Below, one piece after another: positions 27,715 through 37,576 of a stretch of DNA of 64,000 bases (position 1 is the stretch's first letter; each line of letters starts with the position of its first letter). The notes below the pieces were generated by a model. That model had not been told where the DNA came from. It saw only the letters and a program-made list of their open reading frames with translations, and did not search any database. Source of the DNA: Tetramitus jugosus (lineage: Eukaryota; Heterolobosea; Eutetramitea; Acrasida; Vahlkampfiidae); contig OW569367.1 of assembly GCA_937625935.1 (NCBI GenBank), positions 310,001 through 374,000 on the forward strand, in the 5' to 3' direction. The translations under genes and the position numbers were made by a program.

Positions 27715-28978
27715 ATGTCCTCCGCAAACTCATTCAGTCTACTTGAAGACACCACCAGCTCCGACACCGTCGAGATCGCAAAGAAGAGAGCTCAACAAAA
27801 GCAAGTTGAAGCTGCCAAGATCGCACAACAAAAGAAGGTTGACGCTGCTGCCAAGGTTGCTACCGCTGAAGAAGAAAAGAAGGGAGCAAAGGCCAAGAAG
27901 GGTATGTTTTTTTCAACATCACAATATTTTTTGTCACAAAACGTTCTCTTGTATGATTGATCACTAACGTCTTTTTTGTATTTTTAGTCGTTGAAGCAAA
28001 AGGTTAATATCACTCAAAAAATATTTGTCAATTTATGATTCAAATGCCATTTTATTGATGAACTTGACATTAACATTATTATTGCTATTTTATTGCATTT
28101 CATTATTTTACAGAATCTGCTACTGTTGACAATGCTGGTTTTGAACAAAAGAAGCAAGTCAGAAACACTGGCAAGGGTCCACACAAGAAGCACGTTGCTC
28201 CAAAGACCGGAAGACAATTCGACAGACACTCTGGCACAGGCAGAGGGTAAGTTTGATCTTGTACAACTCTTAGATTATTATTTTTGTTCATTTGTTGACC
28301 ATTTTTTTTCAAAAATATTTTAGTAAGGAAGTCAAGAAGCAAGGCGGTGGTGCTCACAACTGGGGCAAGTTGCCAGGCAAGGACGGTGAAAAGTCCATCT
28401 ACAAGGTCTCCAAGACTGAAGAAGAGCCAACAACTCCAGTCACTCCTGCTACCACTGAAGAAAAGCCAGTTGAAGAGACTGTTGCTCCTGCTACTACTGA
28501 AGTTAAGCCAGAAGAAGAAGTCGACAACACTTTGACTTATGACCAATTGTTGGAACAAAAGAAGAAGGCTAAGGCTGCCATCAAGGTTCAATCCAGAAAG
28601 GCTAACGAAGCTGCTGTTGAACCATCATTGTTGAAGGCCAGCAAGATCGTCAAGGAAGACACTGTTGATGCTGTCATCAAGGTCCAAGGTGTTGATATTA
28701 AGTTGAAGAAGGCCGCTAAGGTCAACAAGAAGCCTCAACAAAAGAAGGGCAAGACCATCACTGAATTCTTCGCTGGAGACAAGGCTGCTCTTGAATCCTT
28801 GGAACAAGCTCATCAATGGAAGGGTGACAACATCCCAAGAGCTCCACGTACTTTTAACGGACCAAAGGGAGCCCCTCGCACTGGAGGAAACCCAAAGGCA
28901 CCAAGAAAGAATGCTCCACGTAGCTCCAAGCCTGCTCCAACTTTCAACAAGGAAGCTGACTTCCCAGAGTTGAAGTAA
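27715..28978 (+). CDS. SERBP1/HABP4/Stm1-like ribosome-binding protein, four exons
   Basis: I assembled four exons: 27715-27901, 27988-28002, 28114-28246 and 28324-28978. Donors are GTATGT, GTTAAT and GTAAGT; all acceptors are AG; the product is 329 residues. The second exon is only 15 nt and adds five residues, keeping phase 1 on both sides. The family signature lies across exons 3 and 4 (RQFDRHSGTG, then KEVKKQGGGAHNWG). The rest is Lys/Glu/Pro-rich, with an RGG-poor basic tail. SERBP1/Stm1 proteins clamp inactive 80S ribosomes and affect mRNA stability. Codon choice is strongly biased (AAG, GCT, CCA), as in highly expressed genes. Confidence 0.88.
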
Positions 28979-29092
28979 ATTGTTCTCTGAAACAATTTAT
29001 GCGCTCGTTTTAGATTCTGTGAGTGCACTCAATCATCATCTAAACCTATTATAAAAATAACAAAATACTCTACATTGTTGTGATTGTATTTC

Positions 29093-29774
29093 TTATGTCT
29101 CATTTTTATTATTTTGGATGTTTTGCTGGAACAAGACTTCCAAGTTCCGATATGGCTGATATTCTTCTTCCTCCAAGGCTTCGATCGCAATTAGTTTGTC
29201 ATTGTTCATTGCCTGTTTCAAATGTTCTAACGATTCAAACTTGTCATAACCTCTGATGTAACCAGTAATGACAAGCTTGAGCTCTTCACCATAGAAATCT
29301 CGTCCAAAATCATGCAGCAAATGAGGTTCAATCGTTCGATGTTTCGAATCTCCAAAATGTGGATTATCACCAATACCCAACACTGTTTTGTACACTGGAC
29401 CACCGCTCACATTGGCCCAACCAATAAAAACACCTGTATCAATGTGACACAACTCATCATTGTAGTCATCAGCAGGTAAATTGGCAGTGGGCATACCCAG
29501 TAAGGAACTACCTCTTCCGAATCCCTTGGTCACTTTTCCATGAATAAAAATGGGTTTGATCAATGGCCATGTGCTCTTCACACCTTTGACAACGTCATCA
29601 TCACACGAAGAAAAAATTCAATTGTTTTCAATTTTCAATTTTCAATCAACAACAACAACATCAAAAAAAAAGAATGGATTGTCGTCATTAGAAATGCAAG
29701 GTCAGTCAAAAATGTCACACATCATTGATCACATGACAAAAATGCATACTTTTCGATTTAAGAAACGAGTGCAT
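29093..29774 (-). CDS. Riboflavin kinase (flavokinase)
   Basis: The main exon, 29583-29093, encodes the complete flavokinase fold: GKVTKGFGRGSSLLGMPTANL (phosphate/nucleotide-binding region), then DTGVFIGWA, and EPHLLHDFGRDFYGE near the flavin site. It makes FMN from riboflavin and ATP. No ATG begins this exon in frame. A short first exon at 29774-29750 (MHSFLKSK) with donor GTATGC and acceptor CAAAG joins in the correct phase, giving 171 residues. That first exon is an inference; the kinase identity is secure. The gene converges on the SERBP1-like gene. Confidence 0.85.
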
Positions 29775-30161
29775 ATGTTCAATATCGGTGCTGCTATTGT
29801 TATCAAATGATTGTTGTTCGTTACTGGTAGGGGTTGGTGACATTTCTCAATACGCACACGCACAATTTGTTTTTGTTGTTGTTGTTATTGTTGTTTGATG
29901 TTTACTAAATGTATGCGTTCGATGTTCTTGTTGTTGTGCATGGACAACTTCGTTTTGGTGCCCAAAATATGCGCATCTTTTTTTCGCCGACTTTGCTCCG
30001 TTGGGGTGTTTTTTGCGCCTTTTCTCGTTGTCGGTCTTGAAAATCCCAAGTTCCAATGGCCTTTTACGATAAACTGTTGAAGACAACTAAATTCATTAAC
30101 GGAAGACAAGTCTCGTTCGTGTATGAACCGGAGTTCTAGAGTTTGAAGGTTAACAGTTAGT
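29775..30161. other. Intergenic stretch, no supported gene
   Basis: About 387 bp between divergent genes. It is AT-rich, with CAA/TTG-type repeats. A 61-codon open frame begins at 29895 on the plus strand but looks random. I see nothing else. Confidence 0.5.
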
Positions 30162-31550
30162 ATGAATGCAGCGAGTACCTATGAAAAGTTTTTGCCGAGA
30201 GAGTTCTTGTCTCAACTTGGTGAAGGGAATGAAGAGTCAGTCAATAGTAGCACCACGAAGGAACTCTCACTCTTGTTTGCTGACTTTCAAACTCTTGTGA
30301 GTAGTGTTGATAAGATGGCTGTTTCGGATGCTTTTGAATTCTTAAATTTTATTCTAGGTAGGATCGCTACACCGATTAGTGTAAATAATGGTTTTGTTCA
30401 CCAGTTTTTGGGAGATACTTTGACTGCTTTGTTTTCTGGTAGTTCAGAGGAGGTAGTTAGAGCCTCTGTTCAAATAATAACGTCTATAAGGGAGATTCAA
30501 CATGAAAAGAAACTGTTTGCCAATAGAAAGTACCCAGATATTCGCCTAGGTCTTCACTATGGGCCAATGAAACTGGGTACTGTGAAATTTACGGATTATC
30601 GATATGATACATCGTTTCTATCTCCTGCAGTCCCAATTACGAAACAACTAGTTTTATTCGCAAAAACTCTCAATATCCCTATCATAGCGACGAATGTAGT
30701 GATGGATCGATTAAACAGTCAACGAGACTTGGAAAACCAGGATGTGACTTGTTGTTGCTTGGGAAAATTCTTTTTCAAGGAGTTTGGAGCAACATTCGAA
30801 CTCCATCAACTGTATGACAAGAGGTGGGACGCTTTTCTGTTTTCTGACGAACGAAAGAAGCAATTCTTAAAGGGATTAGAAATGTTTCAACAACGAAAGT
30901 TTGTTGCTGCCATGACTATTTTCTCAAAACTGCACAAGTTAAACGACAACGACCTCGTTTCACAATTCTTTTCCAAGGTGAGCAAAATGTATCAGCAAGT
31001 ACAACCACCTCAGAATTGGGATGGGTGTATATTGATTGATCGAGATTGCAAACCCAATCCAATAGGTTCAAAATCAAATAGTTTCTACTTGCAGACTGGA
31101 ATATCGGCATATCATCACTTTGGAGATGAACAGTTACTAAGTAATGGTAAGGACAAGGAAGAGGAAATTAAATTATTGAACGAATCTTTGAACCAGAAGA
31201 GTGTTACGATACGAGATATGAAGGAAATTTTGTCTGTGAAGGAGCTAGAAATTGCTAGGTTACAGGAGATTACTGATGTCCTGGTCAAAGAAAAGAAGAC
31301 TGATGTTGAAAAGCTGAAACATCAAGTCGAACAACTAAAGTCAAGACTAGGAGAAGGATCTGGACGAAGTTGGTTGCGGAAGAATGACACTTGTGAAAAC
31401 AGCTCACCAAACCTCTTTAGCAAATGCTTTCCATGCATAAGTTCTCCAAAGAAGGACCGTCGAATCGCACCAGAAACAGACAACACCAGAAAGTTTCACA
31501 CGACTCCCAAACAAAAGCGAAGGTCGACAGACATCCACACCAACAGATGA
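30162..31550 (+). CDS. Class III nucleotide cyclase-like protein, probably altered active site
   Basis: A 462-residue protein. Residues about 30-190 match the class III cyclase homology domain. Both metal-binding Asp positions are kept (LLFADFQTL; QFLGDTLTALF), as is the LGLHYGP strand. The stretch that normally carries the transition-state Asn and Arg (VNxAxR) reads VPITKQL instead. A linker typical of bacterial-type cyclases follows, with a TPR-like helix pair and PPQNWDG at about 285. A coiled coil spans about 330-400, and a basic Ser/Cys-rich tail ends the protein. It may be a regulatory pseudo-cyclase. No membrane segment is seen. Confidence 0.7.
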   Translation: MNAASTYEKFLPREFLSQLGEGNEESVNSSTTKELSLLFADFQTLVSSVDKMAVSDAFEFLNFILGRIATPISVNNGFVHQFLGDTLTALFSGSSEEVVRASVQIITSIREIQHEKKLFANRKYPDIRLGLHYGPMKLGTVKFTDYRYDTSFLSPAVPITKQLVLFAKTLNIPIIATNVVMDRLNSQRDLENQDVTCCCLGKFFFKEFGATFELHQLYDKRWDAFLFSDERKKQFLKGLEMFQQRKFVAAMTIFSKLHKLNDNDLVSQFFSKVSKMYQQVQPPQNWDGCILIDRDCKPNPIGSKSNSFYLQTGISAYHHFGDEQLLSNGKDKEEEIKLLNESLNQKSVTIRDMKEILSVKELEIARLQEITDVLVKEKKTDVEKLKHQVEQLKSRLGEGSGRSWLRKNDTCENSSPNLFSKCFPCISSPKKDRRIAPETDNTRKFHTTPKQKRRSTDIHTNR

Positions 31551-31727
31551 TCCAGAAGAAGGGTATTGTGATCCACGCCCTCACATGTTTGCCAATAAAA
31601 CTACAGCCTGTATTTGCACCGACATCGTCTCCAACATCCAGAGCTTTCTGGAAGTGAGAGATTTCCCCTCAACTAACAAGAGAAAAAAAATCAAACAAAC
31701 ACACCAACAATAACAAGAAAGCAGAAG

Positions 31728-32300
31728 ATGATGCACAGAGAATTTGATCAAGCAAGAGACAGAGCCATACGGAAGAGAATTATCGGCATATACAATAAAC
31801 GGTTAGACGACTTCACCTCACTCAAAGAATACAATGACTATCTCGAACAAGTGGAAGACATCATTTACAATCTAGTGAACGACATGAACGTGGAAGAAAC
31901 CAATGAAAAAGTGGCAAAATACAAGGAAGAAAATGAGAATAACATTCGCATGAATCGTATCAAACTCAATAGAGAACAAGAAGAAAGAATACGAAAAGTG
32001 AATTTACTCAAACAACAGCAACAGCAACAGCAACAAGAGGTTGATGGTGAGTTGAATGGAGATGGAACGACAATGATGATGGCGGATGACGCGCTAGGAA
32101 CGAATGCAGCAGCAATCGCTCAACAACAACAGGGATTCTTGTTCAATTATAGGCAACCAAGAACGTTGTCAAGTGTAAAATCAGCGGCTTCAATGACTAA
32201 TGATGCTACGTCACGGGCATTGAGAATGAAAGCTAGTGGTTACAATCAGAATTATCCATTGTTGAGAGCACGGATAGAAGCAGATCAAACAGTGTTCTAA
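31728..32300 (+). CDS. MAT1-like CDK-activating kinase assembly factor lacking the RING
   Basis: A 190-residue protein. Residues about 5-100 closely follow the central domain of MAT1, the TFIIH/CAK subunit (RKRIIGIYNKRLDDF, EYNDYLEQVEDIIYNLV, then VEETNEK). In MAT1 this region follows an N-terminal RING finger. Here the ATG begins directly at the central domain, and the frame has a stop at 31674. No zinc-finger sequence is visible in the 177 bp after the previous gene. A Gln run at about 96-105 and a variable tail complete the protein. The CAK role, bridging CDK7/cyclin H to TFIIH, is inferred from the family. Confidence 0.8.
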   Translation: MMHREFDQARDRAIRKRIIGIYNKRLDDFTSLKEYNDYLEQVEDIIYNLVNDMNVEETNEKVAKYKEENENNIRMNRIKLNREQEERIRKVNLLKQQQQQQQQEVDGELNGDGTTMMMADDALGTNAAAIAQQQQGFLFNYRQPRTLSSVKSAASMTNDATSRALRMKASGYNQNYPLLRARIEADQTVF

Positions 32301-32443
32301 TCAAAATAAAAAATCAAGCGAAAGGAGAAAAAGGAATTGTTCCGAATTTTCTGTGCCAAAGAAAAATCAATCCAAAGAAACAAATCATTGAAGTCCTCTC
32401 GGATCAGATCAGATCATCCGAACCCAAAAAATCAATTCAAAGA

Positions 32444-33931
32444 ATGTTACACTTTTTACCGTTGGCTGTGGTGCTGTTTTTTGCATTGATTGTTCTCTTG
32501 TGGATCGGAATTAGAATTTATTTTGTCGTGTTGCGATTCAATCAACGTTCCATGCTTAAAGACAAGGGCAATGATGTGATTCATGTTGGTATTATGCATC
32601 CCTATAGTACTGGTGGTGGAGGTGGAGAGCGCGTTCTCTGGTTCATGATCCAAGCGCTGCATGAACTCAGTCCAAAAATAAGAGTGACACTGTACACGAC
32701 CGATCCTAGACCGTTGGATGAATTGCGGCGACTCCTTCGTGAAACGTTCAATTTTGAATTGACGCGGGATATTGAGCAAAAGAAGCTTTTTGGCGCCAAA
32801 AAGTGGCTTACACCTGCTTCGTTTTTGACACTGTTTATGCACAGTGTTGGCAGTGCAATGATGGGCTGGGAAGCTCTGAATAACTTTGTTCCTGATGTGT
32901 TCATGGATACACATGGTTGTGCAGAGAGCTTTTGGGTTGCAAAGTGGTTGGCAGGTTGCAAGTCAGTGTGCTATGTGCATTATCCGACGATTAGTACGGA
33001 TATGTTGAATCGTGTGTCAAGCAGAGTATCCTCTTACAATAACGATGATAGAATTGCAAAGAGCAGTGTTCGATCTTCATTGAAGCTATGGTATTATCGC
33101 TTGTATGCTGTTCTGTACGGTTTTGTGGGTATGAGCGCTGATGTCGTCATGGTCAATTCCACGTGGACCAAGAATCACATTGAGCGCATCTGGTGGTGCC
33201 AGAGCGGCCGTGTCCACACCGTTTATCCACCTGTAGCTGTAAATTATTTTAGAGAGACGATTGCATTGGCACCAGAGAAGAGAAATCCATGGATTTTGTC
33301 CATTGGTCAATTCAGACCAGAGAAGGATCACCCTCTCATGTTGCGCTCGTTTAAGAGTTTGCTGACAAGCTGGGAGAATAATAAGGAATGGAGTTCGAAG
33401 GATGTCAGACTTGTGCTGTTGGGTGGTTGTCGCGGTAGTGATGATGAACAGCGCGTTTCTAATCTGAAGCAGATGGCCAAGGATTTGGGAATTGATCATC
33501 GAGTTGATTTTATCACAAACGCTCCGTTTAGCACACTGACTAAAATGCTGCAGCAATGTACCGTTGGACTTCACACGATGTGGAATGAACATTTTGGTAT
33601 TTGTGTCGTGGAGTATATGGCAGCTGGTCTGATTCCGTTGGCTCACAGATCAGCAGGTCCAGAAATGGATATCGTCGTAGATTATCAATCAAAACCAACT
33701 GGATTCTTGGCCACGACTGAGCAGGAGTATGCCAGCGGTATGAAGCGAATTCTCGAGGGTTTCTTTGCTCCAAACGAGGAAGCAAACAAGGAAATGAGAT
33801 CAGTGCAGGCCAACGCTCGACAAAGCACAGATCGATTCAGTGAGGAGCAATTCGTTCAAAGTTCGAAAGGGCGCTTGTCACAGATCATTGTGACGCCATC
33901 TGTTGTAGAATCAAAACAAAAATCCGAGTAA
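32444..33931 (+). CDS. ALG11: GDP-Man:Man3GlcNAc2-PP-dolichol alpha-1,2-mannosyltransferase ALG11
   Basis: A 495-residue protein with an N-terminal membrane anchor at about 5-30. The ALG11 N-terminal glycine motif is present (HPYSTGGGGGERVLW), as is CYVHYPTISTDML. The GT4 nucleotide-sugar site reads HTMWNEHFGICVVEYMAAG, with the EX7E-type Glu pair. ALG11 adds the fourth and fifth mannoses to the dolichol-linked oligosaccharide on the cytosolic face of the ER. Length fits the family. It converges on the next gene, with 70 bp between stops. Confidence 0.93.
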   Translation: MLHFLPLAVVLFFALIVLLWIGIRIYFVVLRFNQRSMLKDKGNDVIHVGIMHPYSTGGGGGERVLWFMIQALHELSPKIRVTLYTTDPRPLDELRRLLRETFNFELTRDIEQKKLFGAKKWLTPASFLTLFMHSVGSAMMGWEALNNFVPDVFMDTHGCAESFWVAKWLAGCKSVCYVHYPTISTDMLNRVSSRVSSYNNDDRIAKSSVRSSLKLWYYRLYAVLYGFVGMSADVVMVNSTWTKNHIERIWWCQSGRVHTVYPPVAVNYFRETIALAPEKRNPWILSIGQFRPEKDHPLMLRSFKSLLTSWENNKEWSSKDVRLVLLGGCRGSDDEQRVSNLKQMAKDLGIDHRVDFITNAPFSTLTKMLQQCTVGLHTMWNEHFGICVVEYMAAGLIPLAHRSAGPEMDIVVDYQSKPTGFLATTEQEYASGMKRILEGFFAPNEEANKEMRSVQANARQSTDRFSEEQFVQSSKGRLSQIIVTPSVVESKQKSE

Positions 33932-34001
33932 ATTTATTCATGAAGCTACATAGTCGAATAATCGTGTTTCAAAGCTACAAGAAATTTTGTCAATATATTG
34001 C

Positions 34002-35219
34002 TCAAGGGAATGTCTTTGTTGCGTGACCATAATATCTGTTAATGTAAGAGCTCTTATAGTTGCTCACATCTGGCTTCTGAGGATAAAACTTGTAAAACTT
34101 CATATCGTCCAACGCCTGCTTCTCCTCATCTGGAATGGCGTCCAAAATATCTTGACGCTCCTTCTTACGATCGGCAATAGCCTTCTTTGCTGCCAACACT
34201 TGATTCTTCAACTCGTTCATCAACGGTTCCTTGAACTTTTCATATTCCAACTCATTGTTCTCACAAGTCTCCTTGATCCAATCATTCCTGTCGTCCATAT
34301 CCCAATCAAAATTCAAATTCATGGCTCTCTTTCCATCAGGTGCATAGACAAAATTGACCTCAGTTCCCTCATCAGCATCATTCAAAAACTTGGATGGCCT
34401 AATAAAGTATGGCAACGCATACTCGTACCTCCTCACATCCATCTCCTTCATTCTCTTGAGTGCACTTCTTCGTTGACTGCAGTGCAAAAAGTAAATGTTG
34501 GTTTGGTTCTTGCGAGTCATGACCTTGTTTTGTTGAGAACGAGGGATATAGGGCACCCAACTCATCTTCATTTGCTTCATATCCAAAATCTCTTCTTGTT
34601 CCATTTGAACTGAATTGATGCCAATTCTGCTTGGCGGAGAAATAGTTCCAACGACGACAATGAGAACGGGAATGTGTCTCAAGTGACCATCAAGCATTTG
34701 AGGTTCCGTAGATCCAAACACAAACACGTTTTTTCCCTCCGATTCCATTTCATCTATTTTTTCGCTATCGGACTTTTCTAATTTCTCCTTCTTTTCTCCG
34801 TTTTCTTCCGCTCCACTTTCTCCGTCTTGTTCTTCTTCTTCGTCCAAGTGATCTTCATGAATATTGAGTTGTCGCCTCAAGTGATCAAAATCCCAATTCA
34901 TCTCATACACGGAATCATATGCGTACCACTCTGTTCCCACCAAATAAATTTCCTTCCAATCTTCCCATGTTCTCTCTACGACGACAGGCGTCGGAGTTTC
35001 CTTGCTATTATTAGCGGTTGTAGTAGAACGAGCACGTTTGGCCTTGTTGCCACCACCACTACTTGCTCGAGGAAAAAAAGATTTTTCTTCTTGAACGGGT
35101 GCTGCTACAGCGATACGATTACGTTTCAATGGTCGTCTCGTTGTTGTTGATTGTTCTTGTTGTTGTTTTGATTCATCTTCGTCTTTTGTTGCGGATCGGT
35201 TTCTTTGACGTCTGGCCAT
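34002..35219 (-). CDS. Conserved-looking nuclear protein, function unknown
   Basis: I start at ATG 35219 (MARRQRNRS). The open frame continues upstream without an ATG and into the divergent gene, so it is not coding there. The product is 405 residues. The N-terminus is basic and Gln/Thr-rich, with KRNR and NKAKRAR clusters like nuclear localisation signals. An ordered region with EWYAYDSVYEMNWDFDHLRR follows, then an acidic stretch, then a block with VPYIPRSQ and YEYALPYFI. The C-terminal helical domain ends in FYKFYPQKPDVSNYKSSYI, then NRYYGHA. The overall pattern suggests a chromatin or transcription factor, but I cannot name the family. Confidence 0.65.
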   Translation of the reverse strand: MARRQRNRSATKDEDESKQQQEQSTTTRRPLKRNRIAVAAPVQEEKSFFPRASSGGGNKAKRARSTTTANNSKETPTPVVVERTWEDWKEIYLVGTEWYAYDSVYEMNWDFDHLRRQLNIHEDHLDEEEEQDGESGAEENGEKKEKLEKSDSEKIDEMESEGKNVFVFGSTEPQMLDGHLRHIPVLIVVVGTISPPSRIGINSVQMEQEEILDMKQMKMSWVPYIPRSQQNKVMTRKNQTNIYFLHCSQRRSALKRMKEMDVRRYEYALPYFIRPSKFLNDADEGTEVNFVYAPDGKRAMNLNFDWDMDDRNDWIKETCENNELEYEKFKEPLMNELKNQVLAAKKAIADRKKERQDILDAIPDEEKQALDDMKFYKFYPQKPDVSNYKSSYINRYYGHATKTFP

Positions 35220-35448
35220 TTTTTGTATTGATCGATCGATCGATTGATAGTTTGTGATTTTGTTTTTTGGTTTCGGTTGATTTAACGATCGGTAAGTTGT
35301 TGCAATTTGAAATGAAAATCGGACGGAGTTTTGACAACAAAATTGTGTTTCAACAAGTTTGACGAAGTGATGAACGCAACAAAAAACAACAAGAATTTTT
35401 TTAACACAAACATAAAATAACAAACACTGTCCAAAAATATCAGTTGAA

Positions 35449-36105
35449 ATGACACAAAAGAGATCACAGAGCACTCGAGGTGCAACCCAACAAGAACAAC
35501 AATCCAAAAAACAAAAACTCTCAGTCGGAGAAAAATCGGAGAAACCAAAAGAAACTACGGCAGCAACAATTGCTGAAGAAGAAGAAGAATGGGAATTGAA
35601 TCCGTGCTTCAACTACTTGGAACAATGGAAAAAGGATCGTCTCGGCTGGAAATTCAACAAAAATCATCAGATTCGATTGATGCGGAATTGGAAGGACCAC
35701 ACCAAATTCTCCAAGAACCATTTCAAGCTATTTATGGAGTATATTGTTCCGATTCGCGGAAATTCAAGGCTTCACCTGTTTAATGACGCAAAGAAATTAA
35801 TGAGGGAACAAAAGGCAAAAATTAGCAAGGATGCGATTGCGTATGTGAATGAGTTTATGGAGCCAAAAGACAAGAAAAAGTATGAAAATTTGAGCGAGAG
35901 TGAGAGGAATGAGCAATTGTTAAAGACGGTTGTTGCCAAAAAGTTTATGACCAGTGAATTGAGTGATAATACAGTGTATAAGAGAGCTCGTGCCGTTTAT
36001 GATATTTTGGTGTTGACTGATGAGGAGCATGGTAGCTCGTTGGCTGATGAGAGTGGTGAGGATGACAGTGATGCTGAACAGGAGCAAGATCAAGATAAGA
36101 AATAA
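35449..36105 (+). CDS. WKF-domain protein (C7orf50/DUF2373-like)
   Basis: A 218-residue protein. The domain at about 50-115 has the family features YLEQWKKDRLGWKFNKNHQ and FMEYIVPIRGNSRLHL. The N-terminus is Gln/Lys-rich and the C-terminus strongly acidic (Asp/Glu repeats). Members of this family are nucleolar and linked to ribosome assembly; that role is inferred. The gene is divergent from 34002-35219 and converges with the GTPase-like gene, 77 bp between stops. Confidence 0.8.
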   Translation: MTQKRSQSTRGATQQEQQSKKQKLSVGEKSEKPKETTAATIAEEEEEWELNPCFNYLEQWKKDRLGWKFNKNHQIRLMRNWKDHTKFSKNHFKLFMEYIVPIRGNSRLHLFNDAKKLMREQKAKISKDAIAYVNEFMEPKDKKKYENLSESERNEQLLKTVVAKKFMTSELSDNTVYKRARAVYDILVLTDEEHGSSLADESGEDDSDAEQEQDQDKK

Positions 36106-36182
36106 ATTTACATTGCTCTTTATTCTTTGTTGTTGTTGTTGCTTTGTGATATTTACTGTTGTGATGAGTTGTACTAAGTTAG

Positions 36183-37481
36183 TTAAGCTTCAATGCTTTG
36201 ATCGTCCTCTGTGTTGGCTTCTAGTGGTGAAGGATCTTCTTCATCCAAGTCTTTCTGGTTGTTGTCCTGTTCGATTTCTTCATCTAGTTCTTCTTCATCA
36301 TCTTCATCGTCAGAATCTTCTTCATTCTCCATGCGAACTCTCCTACGATCCTTTTGGTAACTCTCTTGGAATTGACGATTTTTCATACTCTGTATCGACA
36401 TGAGATAGTGGTACTCGAGTATGGCTTCCTTTGTTTTCGGATTGGTTAAGACATATGTAAAGGATCGATTGTTTCGACTCAAAGCAAATGCAAGATCAAA
36501 CAAGTCTTCAATGTTCGTTCCATCTGCGGAACTGACAAACACTAGCGCCGTACTGAGAAGTCGAGCCATTGTTCGGGCAATACGAACAAACTTTGTCTGA
36601 GATTCAATCGTCTCACTTGAGAATTGCTCATAGTTTGTCCCAACCAGAATTGGTATGATCGACGGATTCACCGAGAGGAGGTGTTCATGCAAATCTCTCA
36701 AGTATTGACCATTGGTCTCCATACTCAACATTTGATCTGTTCTCATGAGGTCAAACACATAAAAGATACAATCACACTCTGAAACGAGCTGATCTCTCAA
36801 CTTCTCTTCCACTCCATGAGGTCTCTGCCACACTGTGAAGTAGGAAGCCAAGTTATCAAATCGATTGACTACTGACCTATCTACATAGTTACATCTTGAA
36901 TAGTGGAAAGGAACATCTAAGTCTTCTTGTACTTGATGAGATCCATCACCAATAGAATCTAACAATTGAATTCCACTCTCATAATCTGACTGATCCTTCC
37001 CCGCGGGTATAATTACACAGTTTCTATAGATTGGCTTAAGGATTGGACGCTTATCATAGGTAGAGTCCAACACTCTCGGTGGTATCTTCTCCAGTGTCTT
37101 AGGTCCCTTGTATTGTAGAGCCAACTGACTATAGTTCACTTGTAGTTTCGGCGAGTCCAGAACTGGGAACGCTGGTGGAGGTTCCTGTGGTAGGGCAAGA
37201 TCATAAGCTGGTGGAGCTGGTGGAAGCTCAGAATTCTCAACAGGGACGACTCTCTTTTCAAGAGTCAATCCCACATCCACAGGTTTCTCATACTGAGGAG
37301 GAGCATCTTCTTTGTTATCAACCACTTCTTTTGTTGAAGTGGCTCTTCCCTTGTGCTCATCTCGGATCATTCTTGCTTCCTCGTCTTCCTCGTCTTCATT
37401 GTCGCTTGAGAAATCTGCAGAATTGTCAGAGAATGTGGCATCTGCTTCTGTATCATCCTTTGGTTGGTTTTCTTTGGGCAT
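36183..37481 (-). CDS. Degenerate Spg1/Tem1-like GTPase-fold protein
   Basis: A 432-residue protein from ATG 37481, which has an A-rich start context; an in-frame ATG at 37538 is the alternative. The middle part (about 195-360) follows the Spg1/Tem1 Ras-like fold: FYVFDLMRTDQML, IPILVGTNYEQF, and ALVFVSSADGTNI. Key nucleotide-binding motifs are altered: no GxxxxGK[ST] P-loop is visible, the WDxxG position reads WQRP, and NKxD is VGTNYE. It probably cannot bind GTP normally. The flanks are acidic and proline-rich. Lies 95 bp downstream of the Sec7 gene on the same strand. Confidence 0.6.
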   Translation of the reverse strand: MPKENQPKDDTEADATFSDNSADFSSDNEDEEDEEARMIRDEHKGRATSTKEVVDNKEDAPPQYEKPVDVGLTLEKRVVPVENSELPPAPPAYDLALPQEPPPAFPVLDSPKLQVNYSQLALQYKGPKTLEKIPPRVLDSTYDKRPILKPIYRNCVIIPAGKDQSDYESGIQLLDSIGDGSHQVQEDLDVPFHYSRCNYVDRSVVNRFDNLASYFTVWQRPHGVEEKLRDQLVSECDCIFYVFDLMRTDQMLSMETNGQYLRDLHEHLLSVNPSIIPILVGTNYEQFSSETIESQTKFVRIARTMARLLSTALVFVSSADGTNIEDLFDLAFALSRNNRSFTYVLTNPKTKEAILEYHYLMSIQSMKNRQFQESYQKDRRRVRMENEEDSDDEDDEEELDEEIEQDNNQKDLDEEDPSPLEANTEDDQSIEA

Positions 37482-37576
37482 TTTGATGTTCACTGAAACG
37501 TTTCCGTAGATCTGGAAAAGGCGCCAGAAACCAACCATCAATTTTTGCGCTTGTGCAGGACTTGTAAAGAATAAAT

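Noticed and set aside
35220-35612. Upstream extension of the minus-strand protein at 34002-35219
   Set aside because: It has no suitable ATG, is hydrophobic/Cys-rich in a random way, and overlaps the leader and start of the divergent WKF gene.
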